64,000 nt of DNA from Maribacter huludaoensis (GTDB lineage Bacteria > Bacteroidota > Bacteroidia > Flavobacteriales > Flavobacteriaceae). Below, piece after piece: positions 35,177 through 44,505 of this stretch. Made by a program: the position numbers and the translations under genes. Position 1 is the first letter of the stretch, and each line of letters opens with the position of its first letter. Below the pieces are notes generated by a model. It searched no databases, was not told where the DNA came from, and saw only the letters and a program-made list of their open reading frames with translations. The stretch is taken from positions 1,020,313 through 1,084,312 of the forward strand of contig NZ_JARKMS010000001.1 of the NCBI RefSeq assembly GCF_029350945.1, in the 5' to 3' direction.

Positions 35177-36136
35177 ATGAAAATACCTTTAACCTTTATT
35201 AGCTGTGATTGGGGAACCACCAACATTAGATTAAAAGTCATAGAGACAGAAACGCTGAGCACACTTGCCGAGTTTTCGTCCCATGTAGGTATTAAGGCGG
35301 TCTATCAAGATTATTTAAAAGCGTCCGATAAAGGGCAGTTCAGTTATTTCTATAAGACATTAATAGAACTGATTAAGAATTTACCGCTGGAATTTCAAGA
35401 AGATTTAGTTGTTGTTTCTGGTATGGCCTCTTCTAGCATAGGCATGTTGGAAATGGACTATGCAAACCTTCCTTTTTCAATTACGGGCAATGGTTTACAT
35501 TGGAAATTGATAACCAATCCTACTTCGCCAGATGTACTTTTAATATCAGGTGTTAGAGATGTAGTTGATGTAATGCGCGGAGAAGAGACGCAAGTAATTG
35601 GTTTACATACTATTCTTGCTAAATATGATAAAGGTGTATTGCTTTTGCCGGGTACTCATAGTAAGCATATTTATTTCTGCAATAATGAAATAGTTCATTT
35701 TAAGACCTATATGACAGGTGAGCTATTTGAGCTTTTGTCTAAAAGTAGTATTCTCTCTAATAGTGTTCAAGAAAAGCAATGGTCTCCAAAGTCAAAAAAA
35801 GAATTTGTTAGAGGACTAAATCTAGGTTTTAAAAAAGAATTAACGGCACAGTTGTTTGCTATACGTGCAAATGATATTTTAAACGAAGCTTCTAAAAACG
35901 AGGCATTTTACTTTTTAAGTGGTTTGTTAATAGGTGAAGAATTGTCTAATATAGAGAGTGAACATCAACAGATTATTTTAAATACTGTTTCGCCACTTTT
36001 AAAACTATACGAGATAGCCTTAAAAGAATTGTTCCCAAATCAAGAGCACCTAATTTTAAATGATGCAAAGGAAGTAAATGCAGTGGTAAAAGGACATTCC
36101 ATATTTTTAAAAACAATTGCAGAGTTAGAGCACTAG
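35177..36136 (+). CDS. dgoK: 2-keto-3-deoxygalactonate kinase
   Basis: This 319-residue DgoK-family sugar-acid kinase has the ATP-binding start ISCDWGTTNIRLK, the block VVSGMASSSIGM, MRGEETQVIGL, and the conserved LLPGTHSKHIYF with YMTGELFELL. These are diagnostic of 2-dehydro-3-deoxygalactonokinases. It phosphorylates KDGal at C6 with ATP to give the aldolase substrate. It ends the MFS-dgoD-dgoK operon. A paralogue at 42911 shares the same blocks. This operon lacks its own aldolase, which could be supplied by 14497 or 43851. Confidence 0.92.
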   Translation: MKIPLTFISCDWGTTNIRLKVIETETLSTLAEFSSHVGIKAVYQDYLKASDKGQFSYFYKTLIELIKNLPLEFQEDLVVVSGMASSSIGMLEMDYANLPFSITGNGLHWKLITNPTSPDVLLISGVRDVVDVMRGEETQVIGLHTILAKYDKGVLLLPGTHSKHIYFCNNEIVHFKTYMTGELFELLSKSSILSNSVQEKQWSPKSKKEFVRGLNLGFKKELTAQLFAIRANDILNEASKNEAFYFLSGLLIGEELSNIESEHQQIILNTVSPLLKLYEIALKELFPNQEHLILNDAKEVNAVVKGHSIFLKTIAELEH

Positions 36137-36434
36137 TAGATTAAAGTTTTTAGGCTTAATTCCTTATTTTCATTTCATTATCATTTTATTAAAAAGGGTG
36201 CGTATCCCGTTTAAAATTATAAGTGTTTAAAGGAAACGGACCATCAATAAATGCGTCTTAAATTTAGTTATGTATGTTGTAGTAATAATAAACAAGTTGT
36301 CATAAGTAATGGTTGTAATTTGGCATATAGTATTAAATTATCTATAATTTGTATATTTGATAAAAATCAAGTGAATTTATTGTTGCATTATTAATTCTGG
36401 ATTTTTTAGCTAATAAATTTTACTACTGCGAATA
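36137..36434. other. Intergenic region upstream of AraC regulator
   Basis: 298 bp without an open frame. TATATTTG at 36352-36359 fits the -7 consensus and could drive the AraC gene, but no TTG sits at 19-21 bp upstream, so the promoter call is weak. Confidence 0.35.
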
Positions 36435-37331
36435 ATGAAGCTAACCTATAAACAAACCGATAGAAAACCGGAAAATTCTTTTTTAGCACGTCAAGATACA
36501 ATACCATGTATTGAGCAAGATTGGCATTTTCATCCAGAGATAGAGCTTATCTATTTTTTAAAAAGTACCGGTACACGTTATGTAGGTAATTCAATTGGTA
36601 ATTTTGAGGAGGGTGAACTTTATATGATAGGTAGTAATGTGCCGCATTTGTTCAGAAACCACAGGGAATATTATGATGGTATAGATGAAAATAACTCAGC
36701 AGATTTAATTGTTGTAAAATTTGAACGCGATTTTTTAGGCGAAACTTTTAAAGAATTGCCTGAAGCAAAAAGATTGCAGACACTTTTTGATAATTCAAAT
36801 AGGGGTCTCAAATTTTCTAAGGCAGCAACCTATTTGGTTCATACACATATGATGGGGCTTGTTAGGGGACAAGGACTTTCTAGAATTGTGGGATTGTTAA
36901 AGATATTGGATATTCTATCGGTAAGCGAAAATTTCAGTTTTCTATGTTCCAATGGTTTTGATAACTCATATAAAAAGAGTGAAAAAGAACGTATGGCCAG
37001 AATAATATCATATCTCAATGAAAATTTTGAAAATAAGATAGAATTAGAAACCGTGGCATCTATAGCCCATATGGCGCCAAATGCTTTCTGTAGATATTTT
37101 AAGAAAAGAACCCAAAAGTCTTTTGTGCAGTTTTTAAATGAAATTAGAATTGGGCACGCTTGTAAATTATTAATAGAAGGTAAACTTCAGATTACTACAA
37201 TTTGCTATCAATCCGGTTTTAATACGGTCACAAATTTCAATCGTCAGTTTAAAGCCTTAATGAATATGACACCTACTGAATATATGGAACCCTATATTTC
37301 AAATCAAAAAGTAGAGTTAGAAAACGTATAG
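36435..37331 (+). CDS. AraC-family transcriptional regulator with cupin sensor domain
   Basis: This 298-residue protein has an N-terminal cupin-like ligand domain (about 15-120, with WHFHPEIELIYFLKSTGTRYVG and NVPHLFRNH) and a C-terminal pair of AraC helix-turn-helix motifs (about 190-290: IELETVASIAHMAPNAFCRYFKK-type first HTH, then ITTICYQSGFNTVTNFNRQFK). It is a cytoplasmic, sugar-responsive activator. Gene position between the galactonate operon and the GntP/anhydrosugar operon suggests it senses a monosaccharide product. Carrageenan loci of marine bacteria are known to contain an AraC regulator, which agrees with this placement. No binding site could be identified. Confidence 0.92.
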   Translation: MKLTYKQTDRKPENSFLARQDTIPCIEQDWHFHPEIELIYFLKSTGTRYVGNSIGNFEEGELYMIGSNVPHLFRNHREYYDGIDENNSADLIVVKFERDFLGETFKELPEAKRLQTLFDNSNRGLKFSKAATYLVHTHMMGLVRGQGLSRIVGLLKILDILSVSENFSFLCSNGFDNSYKKSEKERMARIISYLNENFENKIELETVASIAHMAPNAFCRYFKKRTQKSFVQFLNEIRIGHACKLLIEGKLQITTICYQSGFNTVTNFNRQFKALMNMTPTEYMEPYISNQKVELENV

Positions 37332-37525
37332 AGAATATATCAATTCGCAATTTTAATATTTCTATTTGGTTTGCGCCTTTTTAAATGACGTTTGATTATA
37401 AGTTAAAATAGTGCATCTGCTAGATAACTGTGAAGGTGTTGTTGATCGTTGTTTCAATTAAGTTTGTGAAGGAATGTTAATTATAGGCGTTAATTGCAAT
37501 TGATATTCCATAGAATTAAAAGTAT

Positions 37526-38836
37526 ATGACCTCCCTTTTTATTTTAATTGGCTGCATAATATTGCTAATAATAGGTGTTACGGTAGTTAAGGTACATCCA
37601 ATTCCTGCGCTATTGATTGCAGGCTTGGTTTTAGGTTTGGCAACAGGTAATTCGGTCCAGATGGTAACCGAAAGTCTTTTAAGTGGTTTTGGTAACACCT
37701 TAAAGTGGATAGGTTTGGTCATACTATTTGGTACACTGCTTGGTGAGATATTGGCAGAGACCGGTGGTGCAGATGTTATTGCCGAAAGTATCATAAAGCT
37801 TTTTGGAATCAATAGATTGCCATTGGGCATGGCAGTAATTGGTTTTCTGGTTGGTATACCGGTATTTATGGACGTTGCCTATCTAACTTTATTACCTACC
37901 ATGGTAGCACTTTCAAAAAGGTCGGGTCAGTCAATTTTGGTATTGGGCTTGTCTCTGGCAATGAGCTTAACTGTTGCGCATGCACTTATTCCTCCAACTC
38001 CAGGTCCTTTGGCGGTAGCGGCACTGTTAGAAATTAACATTGGTGAAATGATACCATTCAATGTTATGGTCGCTTTTGTTGCAGTTATTGGAGGTTTAAT
38101 TTGGATAAAGCTGAATTCAGTAAAATTGAATAGACAAAGTGCTGTAGCAATTGAAAAAGACCATGAAATTTTGGATAAAAAAGAATTGGTTGGGTATAAA
38201 CGGATATTGCCTTTTGCATCCCTAATTGTACCTTTGATCTTAATGTCCATAGGCAACATATTTCATGTGAAAAATCCGTTCATTGATTTTATCAAAAATC
38301 CGGTTTGGGCATTAATGATAGGGGTATGCTTTGCACTTCCTTTAATTGGTAAGGTAAAATTTTCAACACATCTAAATTCATATTTTCAGTCTGCTGGGGC
38401 AAAATGCGCCATAGTCATTCTCATCACTGGTACAGGTGGTGCTTTTGGTCAGGTAATTAAAGATACTCAGATTGTCAACTCCTTATTTTCGGAAGTGGAC
38501 ATGGGCAGTCTTTCTATATTAGGTGTAATTATTCCATTTTTACTGAGTTTTTTATTCACTACGGTTACGGGATCAATAACGGTCTCTTTAATCACTACCG
38601 CTTCTATAGCTGCCCCTTTGGTAACTGGTGGGGTTTTGAATCCTGAATTGACAGCTGCCGCAATTGGTGCCGGGTCTTTAGGTATTATACACGTAAACAG
38701 TAGTTTTTTCTGGCTGTTTAAAGAGGTTCATGATGTTTCAGTGACCAGATTATTAAGGTCGTTCAGTGTACTTTCCGGCATTGTGGCAATTAGTGGCGGT
38801 TTACTTGTTTTATTGTTGTTTTGGTTTTCTAACTAA
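37526..38836 (+). CDS. GntP-family gluconate/aldonate:H+ symporter
   Basis: This 436-residue, highly hydrophobic protein has the GntP-family pattern: an N-terminal IGVTVVKVHPIPALLIAGLV helix, FGTLLGEILAETGGADVIA, the conserved HALIPPTPGPLAVA loop, and GTGGAFGQVIKDT in the second half. Members import gluconate and similar aldonates with protons. Here D-galactonate or an anhydrogalactonate is a sensible cargo. It is transcribed alone as far as spacing shows (about 195 bp after araC, 421 bp before the next gene). Two ACS-family MFS proteins in the same locus may have overlapping specificity. Confidence 0.9.
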   Translation: MTSLFILIGCIILLIIGVTVVKVHPIPALLIAGLVLGLATGNSVQMVTESLLSGFGNTLKWIGLVILFGTLLGEILAETGGADVIAESIIKLFGINRLPLGMAVIGFLVGIPVFMDVAYLTLLPTMVALSKRSGQSILVLGLSLAMSLTVAHALIPPTPGPLAVAALLEINIGEMIPFNVMVAFVAVIGGLIWIKLNSVKLNRQSAVAIEKDHEILDKKELVGYKRILPFASLIVPLILMSIGNIFHVKNPFIDFIKNPVWALMIGVCFALPLIGKVKFSTHLNSYFQSAGAKCAIVILITGTGGAFGQVIKDTQIVNSLFSEVDMGSLSILGVIIPFLLSFLFTTVTGSITVSLITTASIAAPLVTGGVLNPELTAAAIGAGSLGIIHVNSSFFWLFKEVHDVSVTRLLRSFSVLSGIVAISGGLLVLLLFWFSN

Positions 38837-39257
38837 GATTGTTAATTGCCTCTACTTCTTAGGATTATATTATAAAAAGTTTAAAAAACACCTAAATTAT
38901 CTGTTTGAGTGCTTGATTTTTATCAAAATGATAATATTGTGCAGTCGTAGGTTAATAATTGCATAGTGGCTCTTCTTGATAACCACGTACTTTGACTTGT
39001 TAGTTGAGTTAAGTCAATTATTACAGTTGAGTTAGTTGTTGCATATGATCACGGTAGTATTTTACAGGTATTGCCGTGTTTTATTTTCAATGCTTAATAA
39101 TGTAATAGAATCTAATTATCATTTTAAAATGATATTAAATCAGCTTCATCTCTTTCTTATAAATGAAATTGAAACGAGGGTAATATTGTATTTGTACAAG
39201 GTAGTTCCAAACAGTGCAAATGTATCTAATTGCTCTTTGTTTATATAAAGTAAACTT
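38837..39257. other. Intergenic region before the anhydrogalactose operon
   Basis: This 421-bp AT-rich region contains only short frames with poor starts and no recognisable domain, and no clear terminator or consensus promoter pair. It must carry the control region for the six-gene operon starting at 39258. Confidence 0.5.
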
Positions 39258-40265
39258 ATGAATATTGAATTTCTTCCTTTGATATTGGTGCTCTTAGCAA
39301 GTTTTTTTCAAGGAACATTTGGCTTGGGCATGAAATATATGGCTCCTTTAAAATGGGAGGCTTGGTGGTTGGTACATGCCTTTGTTGCAATGATATTTGT
39401 ACCAATGCTATGGGCTTTTTTGGTTGTTCCAGATTTGTTCGGGGTTATCTCAAGTACAGAAAGTAATGTATTGTTGGTAACAGCTTTTTATGGCTTTTTA
39501 TGGGGTATTGGCGGAATTTTGTTTGGCGTTAGTGTAGAGAAGACGGGTATTTCTATTACATACGGAATTGTAATGGGCTTAGCGGCATCTATGGGATCCA
39601 TCATACCGTTATTTCAAATTGATGGTGCAATGTCCCAGCCTACATTTCCTATAATTTTAATAGGGGTCGCCCTTTTATTGGTGGGCGTTGCCATTACCGC
39701 CGTTGCGGGGGTGAAAAGAGATCAGTTGAGCATTACCGAAAACTCCAAGAAAGGAGCTATAAAAACGGGAGTGTCAATTGCAGTGGCGTCCGGTGTGCTT
39801 TCTGCCTTTTTAAATGTTGGTTTTGCCAATGCGGCACCTGTAGCTAGTAGGGCCGTTGATTTTTATGGAGTAGGTGCTCAAAATGCCAGCTTGGCATCAT
39901 GGGTAGTTGTTTTGATCGGGGCGTTCATTATGAACGGCGGGTATGCCATCTTTAAATTATCAAAAAATAATTCGTGGTCTTCCTATAAGACTATAAACAG
40001 CCGCAAGGCATATACCTGGGCCATAGTATCCGGTATTTTTTGGTTTTGTGCCTTAGGGGTTTATGGGCAGGGTGCGGCATTAATGGGTAAAATGGGACCG
40101 GTAATAGGTTGGCCCATTTTATTGGGGCTGGCATTGATAATCAGTAATATTTGGGCCTATAGGGCAGGCGAATGGAAAAACGCTAAAAAACCCTTTTCAA
40201 TACTTCTAATAGGTCTGTTTGTTCTCATACTGGCCATATGCATATTGGGCTATGCAAATTATTAA
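39258..40265 (+). CDS. RhaT-like sugar:H+ symporter
   Basis: This 335-residue, ten-helix membrane protein of the drug/metabolite transporter superfamily resembles L-rhamnose:H+ symporter RhaT: an N-terminal FFQGTFGLGMKYMAPLKWEAWWLV segment, GFLWGIGGILFGVSVEKTG, and GVLSAFLNVGFANAAPV. It probably imports a neutral monosaccharide across the inner membrane. As first gene of the operon that metabolises anhydrogalactose, 3,6-anhydro-D-galactose is the likely cargo, although RhaT homologues also carry rhamnose or fucose and no deoxyhexose-catabolic genes are nearby. It lies 56 bp upstream of the cycloisomerase gene. Confidence 0.82.
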   Translation: MNIEFLPLILVLLASFFQGTFGLGMKYMAPLKWEAWWLVHAFVAMIFVPMLWAFLVVPDLFGVISSTESNVLLVTAFYGFLWGIGGILFGVSVEKTGISITYGIVMGLAASMGSIIPLFQIDGAMSQPTFPIILIGVALLLVGVAITAVAGVKRDQLSITENSKKGAIKTGVSIAVASGVLSAFLNVGFANAAPVASRAVDFYGVGAQNASLASWVVVLIGAFIMNGGYAIFKLSKNNSWSSYKTINSRKAYTWAIVSGIFWFCALGVYGQGAALMGKMGPVIGWPILLGLALIISNIWAYRAGEWKNAKKPFSILLIGLFVLILAICILGYANY

Positions 40266-40321
40266 AAAGAAGAGGTTAGGTTGTAATGGCAATAGATTTC
40301 AAGAAGTAAACAATATATAAA

Positions 40322-41491
40322 ATGAAAATAGCAAAAATCGAACCTTATATCATAGTACATAAGTTAGACACTCCTTTCTATTTTTCTCAATGGCAGTATG
40401 ATACGCGTAGAATTTGTATCGTAAAAGTTACTTTAGAAGATGGGACCTATGGTTGGGGAGAAGGCTATGGACCGGCAGGTGTAATTAAGGCGGGAATTGA
40501 ATTTTTTACACCTTTTCTTCTAGGTAAAGACGCCTTGGGCCATGAGATTTTATGGCAAGAAATGTATCGCCGCTCATTGGATTATGCTCGTAGTGGCAGT
40601 CTTCAGGCGGCAATAAGTGCAATAGACGTTGCATTGTGGGATATTAAAGGCAAGTTATTGGGGCAACCTGTATCTATGTTATTGGGCGGAATTAAAAATC
40701 CAATAATTCAACCTTATGCAACAGGACTATATTTTACTAGGGTAGGAAATCTTGAAGAAACATTGGTTGAAGAGGCGCTATTGTATAAAAGTCAAGGTTT
40801 TAAGGCGGTGAAGATGAAAGTAGGTCTGGGAGTAGAAGAAGACATTAAGTATATTTCTGCAATACGAAAAGCCATTGGTCCGGACATTAGATTAATGATA
40901 GATTCTAATCATGCCTACAATTATAGAGAATCTTCTAGACTTGCTCAAAAAGTTGAAAAATTTGATATATCTTGGTTTGAAGAGCCAGTTTCTCCAGAAG
41001 ATTATGAAGGTTACAGAAGGTTACGGGAGAATACTACAATACCAATTGCCGGTGGTGAATGTGAATATCTAAAATTTGGCTTTAAACGCTTATTTGAAAA
41101 CGAGTGCGTAGATATTGCCCAGCCAGATATTTGTGCTACCGGCGGATTGACAGAAGCTAAGCGCATAGCAACCTTGGCGCAGGCATATAGCAAGGATGTT
41201 GTTCCCCATACTTGGGGTACTTGGATCGCTATCAGCGCTGCCGTACACTTTGTGGGCAACTTGGATATGAACCCCGGTAGAATGTACTGCGAACTACCAA
41301 CGATGGAATTGGACAGAACCGAAAATGCACTGCGGGATATTGTTACAAAGAGTGATGTCAAAGTAGTGAATGGTTTGATCAACGTGCCAAACTCACCAGG
41401 TTTGGGTGTAGATGTGGATCTAGACGCTTTAAAAAAATTCAAGGAGAAAGAAACAAATATAAATAATGGGGACATTGAAATTCGGTCATAA
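40322..41491 (+). CDS. Enolase-superfamily cycloisomerase, probable 3,6-anhydro-D-galactonate cycloisomerase
   Basis: This 389-residue protein is of the mandelate-racemase subgroup, distinct from the two DgoD-type paralogues. It has both catalytic bases: the Lys164-x-Lys166 motif (AVKMKVG) and the His296/Asp269 dyad (VVPHTWG, QPDI). Metal ligands are Asp194, Glu220 and Glu246, at the standard 26/26/50 spacing. In known carrageenan and agar pathways an enzyme of this superfamily opens 3,6-anhydrogalactonate to 2-keto-3-deoxygalactonate. The gene overlaps the aldehyde dehydrogenase by 26 bp and is followed by KDGal kinase and aldolase, exactly the downstream steps, so the cycloisomerase role (DauB-like in the Zobellia carrageenan pathway) is well supported by context. 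A rhamnonate or galactarate dehydratase is the alternative on sequence alone. Confidence 0.8.
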   Translation: MKIAKIEPYIIVHKLDTPFYFSQWQYDTRRICIVKVTLEDGTYGWGEGYGPAGVIKAGIEFFTPFLLGKDALGHEILWQEMYRRSLDYARSGSLQAAISAIDVALWDIKGKLLGQPVSMLLGGIKNPIIQPYATGLYFTRVGNLEETLVEEALLYKSQGFKAVKMKVGLGVEEDIKYISAIRKAIGPDIRLMIDSNHAYNYRESSRLAQKVEKFDISWFEEPVSPEDYEGYRRLRENTTIPIAGGECEYLKFGFKRLFENECVDIAQPDICATGGLTEAKRIATLAQAYSKDVVPHTWGTWIAISAAVHFVGNLDMNPGRMYCELPTMELDRTENALRDIVTKSDVKVVNGLINVPNSPGLGVDVDLDALKKFKEKETNINNGDIEIRS

Positions 41492-42914
41492 AAAATTATA
41501 TATAGATGGGCAATTAACAGAAGCATCCAATGGAAAGACTTTTGAGGTTATTTGTCCGGCAGATGAAAAACCTACGGCCACCATTGCATGGGCAAGTTTT
41601 GAAGATACGAACAGGGCTTTAAAATCGGCACAAAAAGGTTTTGAAACTTGGTCTGCAATGCCATTAGGCACAAGGTTACAATGGATTGATAAACTAAGAA
41701 ACAAAATAATAGAGAATAGTGATCTGCTGCGTGAAAGTATCATGTATGAGATGGGCAAAACGTGGGAAGGTTCAGAAGAGGATCTTACTAGTATCATTAA
41801 CTCATTAAAATACTATTCTGAAGAAATTCAATTAAGGCAGGATATTCCTATTGAAGATAAAGAGGGTAGTCATGAGCACAAGATGGTATCACAACCACTA
41901 GGTGTTGCCGTTGCTTTTTTGGCATATAATTTTCCGTTGCTGAACTTAGGTTTTAAGCTGGGCCCTGCCTTGGCATCTGGGTCTAGTATTATTTTAAAGC
42001 CATCTGAATTTTCACCATTGTCGGCCTATATTATTGGGGAGCTTTGTGCAGAAATTAATTTCCCCGCCGGCGTTGTAAATGTAATCTGTGGAGATTTAAA
42101 AGATGTTGGTATTCCGTTATGTGAGAGTACTATACCAAGACTGATTACCATGATCGGTTCTACTGAAACGGCACAAAAGCTGATTGCGCAAAGTGCACGG
42201 ACATCTATTAAAAGATATAGTATGGAGTGTGGCGGTAATGCTCCTTTTATAGTAATGGGTGACGCTAATTTAGAGTTGGCCATAACTATTGGAGCTGCTT
42301 TAAAAATAGGCAACACCGGGCAAATTTGTGTAGCGCCTAATCGCTTCTTTGTACACGAATCGCTTATCGATAATTTTACCGAGGGTTTGGCAGAAAGGTT
42401 CGGTAATACTAAAATAGGATTCGGTCGTGAAAACAAACCTGATATGGGACCTTTGGCTAATGAAGCATCGGTTAAAAAAGTGCAGGTTATTATAAAAGAA
42501 GCAATTAAGCAAGGTGGTGAACTTATATATGGTGGTAATTCTATTGAAGGAAAAGGCTATTATTTTGAACCTACCATTATTCGCATGAAAAATAATAATG
42601 CTGAGATATTACAACACGAAATTTTTGGTCCCGTAGCAATTATTGTTCCTTTTAATACGAAAGAAGAGGTTATTAAATTGGCGAATAATACAGATGCCGG
42701 TTTGGCTTCTTATGTTTTTTCTGAAAATGAGGATACCTTAAATTATTTTGCTGAGAAGTTAGAATTTGGTGAGGTTCAGCTCAACGGTGTAAAATATGAT
42801 ATTTATCTGCCTCATGGAGGAGTAAAAAATAGTGGTATTGGTGTAGATTGCTCTACTTATGCGCTAGATGATTATTTGGTCAAAAAGAGAGTTACACTTG
42901 CTTTGAACAGATGA
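41466..42914 (+). CDS. NAD(P)-dependent aldehyde dehydrogenase, probable 3,6-anhydro-D-galactose dehydrogenase
   Basis: This full-length ALDH has 482 residues with catalytic Cys288 (GQICVAPNR), general base Glu254 (MECGGNAP), oxyanion Asn155 (AYNFPLLN) and cofactor Lys178 (LKPSEFSP). Close relatives oxidise succinate semialdehyde and sugar aldehydes. 3,6-anhydrogalactose exists largely as an open aldehyde or hydrate because the 3,6-bridge blocks the pyranose ring, and in known marine pathways an ALDH oxidises it to 3,6-anhydrogalactonate. The gene overlaps the cycloisomerase by 26 bp upstream and the kinase by 4 bp (ATGA) downstream, so it is translationally coupled to both. Assignment to anhydrogalactose rests on this context; specificity for D- or L-form is not visible in the sequence. 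Confidence 0.85.
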   Translation: MGTLKFGHKKLYIDGQLTEASNGKTFEVICPADEKPTATIAWASFEDTNRALKSAQKGFETWSAMPLGTRLQWIDKLRNKIIENSDLLRESIMYEMGKTWEGSEEDLTSIINSLKYYSEEIQLRQDIPIEDKEGSHEHKMVSQPLGVAVAFLAYNFPLLNLGFKLGPALASGSSIILKPSEFSPLSAYIIGELCAEINFPAGVVNVICGDLKDVGIPLCESTIPRLITMIGSTETAQKLIAQSARTSIKRYSMECGGNAPFIVMGDANLELAITIGAALKIGNTGQICVAPNRFFVHESLIDNFTEGLAERFGNTKIGFGRENKPDMGPLANEASVKKVQVIIKEAIKQGGELIYGGNSIEGKGYYFEPTIIRMKNNNAEILQHEIFGPVAIIVPFNTKEEVIKLANNTDAGLASYVFSENEDTLNYFAEKLEFGEVQLNGVKYDIYLPHGGVKNSGIGVDCSTYALDDYLVKKRVTLALNR

Positions 42915-43861
42915 AAATACCAGATTACTTTATTAGTTGTGATTGGGGTACCTCTAATTTTAGGCTTAAGTTGGTAGCGACCGAAACACTCAATGTATTA
43001 GTTGAACATAAGACAGATCAGGGAGTAAAAGTCGTTTACCAAAAATTCTTGCAGCAAAATCAAATAGGTCAAACTCAATTTTTTAAAAATTATCTAGAAA
43101 GTCAAATCAATAAATTTGATGATTACCATAAAGCGGGTTTAATTGTAGCTGCTGGTATGGCTTCTTCAAATATTGGAATGAAGGAACTGCCCTATGGTGA
43201 GGTACCTTTCAATGATAAGGGAGAAGGTCTAAAGTGGGAAATAGTACCGTTCAAAGAAAATCTGGATATTATTTTGATTTCTGGGGTAAAAACCGAAACT
43301 GGTATGATGCGCGGGGAGGAAATACAAGCTTTAGGGCTCTCAAAATATTTAGAGTCTTATCGGTCAGGTATTCTCATATTGCCAGGCACGCACAGTAAGC
43401 ATGTTCATTATTTAAACGGGGAGTTTAATTCCCTTAAAAGCTTTATGACAGGTGAGGTTTTTGAGTTGTTGTCTTGCAATAGTATTCTGTCTAATAGTGT
43501 AGAAAAGTGTCATTGGATCAACAAAAGGCATGATGCATTTAAGCAAGGGCTGAAAATTGGTTTTAGGGGAGAATTAAGTGCGCATCTTTTTTCTGTAAGG
43601 GCAAGGCATATACTTGATGATGCCAACAAAAAAGATAATTTCTATTTTTTAAGCGGTATGCTTATAGGTGATGAGCTCTCTTACTTAAAAGACATGGAAC
43701 ATAACGTTTTTCTTGCGGCGCCAGAGCCTTTTTATAGTATGTACAAATTGGCGTTAGAGAGTGTGCTTAATGCTGCACAAGTAATATGTTTTGGTGATAA
43801 AGTTTTGGAAAAGGCTTTATTGTTAGGGCAAAATAACATAATGGAAATATATGCAAAATAA
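42911..43861 (+). CDS. dgoK: 2-keto-3-deoxygalactonate kinase (second copy)
   Basis: This 316-residue paralogue of the 35177 gene has the same DgoK blocks: ISCDWGTSNFRLK, AAGMASSNIGM, MRGEEIQALGL, LPGTHSKHVHY and FMTGEVFELL. It phosphorylates KDGal, here delivered by the cycloisomerase two genes upstream (DauC-like role). It overlaps the ALDH stop by 4 bp and the aldolase start by 11 bp, indicating translational coupling. The existence of a second kinase in the galactonate operon suggests that the galactose and anhydrogalactose branches are controlled separately although they share an intermediate. Confidence 0.92.
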   Translation: MKIPDYFISCDWGTSNFRLKLVATETLNVLVEHKTDQGVKVVYQKFLQQNQIGQTQFFKNYLESQINKFDDYHKAGLIVAAGMASSNIGMKELPYGEVPFNDKGEGLKWEIVPFKENLDIILISGVKTETGMMRGEEIQALGLSKYLESYRSGILILPGTHSKHVHYLNGEFNSLKSFMTGEVFELLSCNSILSNSVEKCHWINKRHDAFKQGLKIGFRGELSAHLFSVRARHILDDANKKDNFYFLSGMLIGDELSYLKDMEHNVFLAAPEPFYSMYKLALESVLNAAQVICFGDKVLEKALLLGQNNIMEIYAK

Positions 43862-44501
43862 TACCGCTTTTTCTTGGCACAGATATCATATTACACCCAT
43901 CGTAGGTATTGTAAGGGGGCTGGATTTGGACACGGTAAGGCAAATTATAAAGGCTTACATCGCTGCAAAATTCTATACCATAGAGGTAACTATGAATACG
44001 CCCAATGTTGCTAAAATAATAAATGACTTACGTTTAAATTACCCTGATTTAAATGTTGGTGCGGGTACCGTGTGTACTATGGCAGATTTAGATAAGGCAA
44101 TAGCTGCGGGAGCGCAATTTATAGTCACACCCATTATAGATGAAGAGGTCATTAAAAAATGTGTTGCAATGCAATTACCGGTTTTTCCCGGTGCGTATAC
44201 GCCTACGGAAATTTACAAAGCATGGGCTTTGGGTGCATCTGCGGTAAAAGTATTTCCGGCAACACAATTGGGTCCTAAATACATAAAAGATGTGCTGGCG
44301 CCCTTAAATCAAATTAAGTTAATGCCAACAGGTGGAGTTTCTCAGGAAAATATCAAATCTTTTTTTGAAGCGGGCGTAGTGGGCGCCGGTATGGGCAGTT
44401 CATTATTTGACAAACAAATGATCAAGGTGAAGGATTTTGAAGCTTTGCAAGGTCATTTTACGGCAATACGAAACGAAATAAACCTTTTTGTAAAAAGTTA
44501 G
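43851..44501 (+). CDS. dgoA: 2-keto-3-deoxy-6-phosphogalactonate aldolase
   Basis: This 216-residue class I aldolase has Arg22 (GIVRG), Glu45 (IEVTMNTPN) and Schiff-base Lys133 (AVKVFPAT), plus the phosphate loop LMPTGGV. MNTP after the catalytic Glu resembles DgoA rather than Eda. It cleaves KDPGal to pyruvate and D-glyceraldehyde-3-phosphate (DauD-like role). It overlaps the kinase by 11 bp and is followed after 4 bp by a VOC-family gene. It is a paralogue of the 14497 gene, with shared blocks VGAGTVCT-like / IGCGTVLT, FIVTPI and PVFPGAxxPTEIY. Confidence 0.9.
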   Translation: MQNNTAFSWHRYHITPIVGIVRGLDLDTVRQIIKAYIAAKFYTIEVTMNTPNVAKIINDLRLNYPDLNVGAGTVCTMADLDKAIAAGAQFIVTPIIDEEVIKKCVAMQLPVFPGAYTPTEIYKAWALGASAVKVFPATQLGPKYIKDVLAPLNQIKLMPTGGVSQENIKSFFEAGVVGAGMGSSLFDKQMIKVKDFEALQGHFTAIRNEINLFVKS

Positions 44502-44505
44502 AAGT

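Noticed and set aside
38766..39248. Short plus-strand frames after the GntP gene
   Set aside because: They overlap the GntP end or have composition of non-coding AT-rich DNA, with no conserved motifs; treated as intergenic.
39258..40265. Rhamnose catabolism suggested by the RhaT-like transporter
   Set aside because: No rhamnose isomerase, kinase, aldolase or dehydrogenase is present; the downstream enzymes form an anhydrogalactose route.
41011..41526. Antisense open frame of 171 codons opposite the cycloisomerase and ALDH
   Set aside because: It lies wholly opposite well-supported enzymes with intact catalytic residues, shows no domain or signal, and is explained by codon bias of the true strand.
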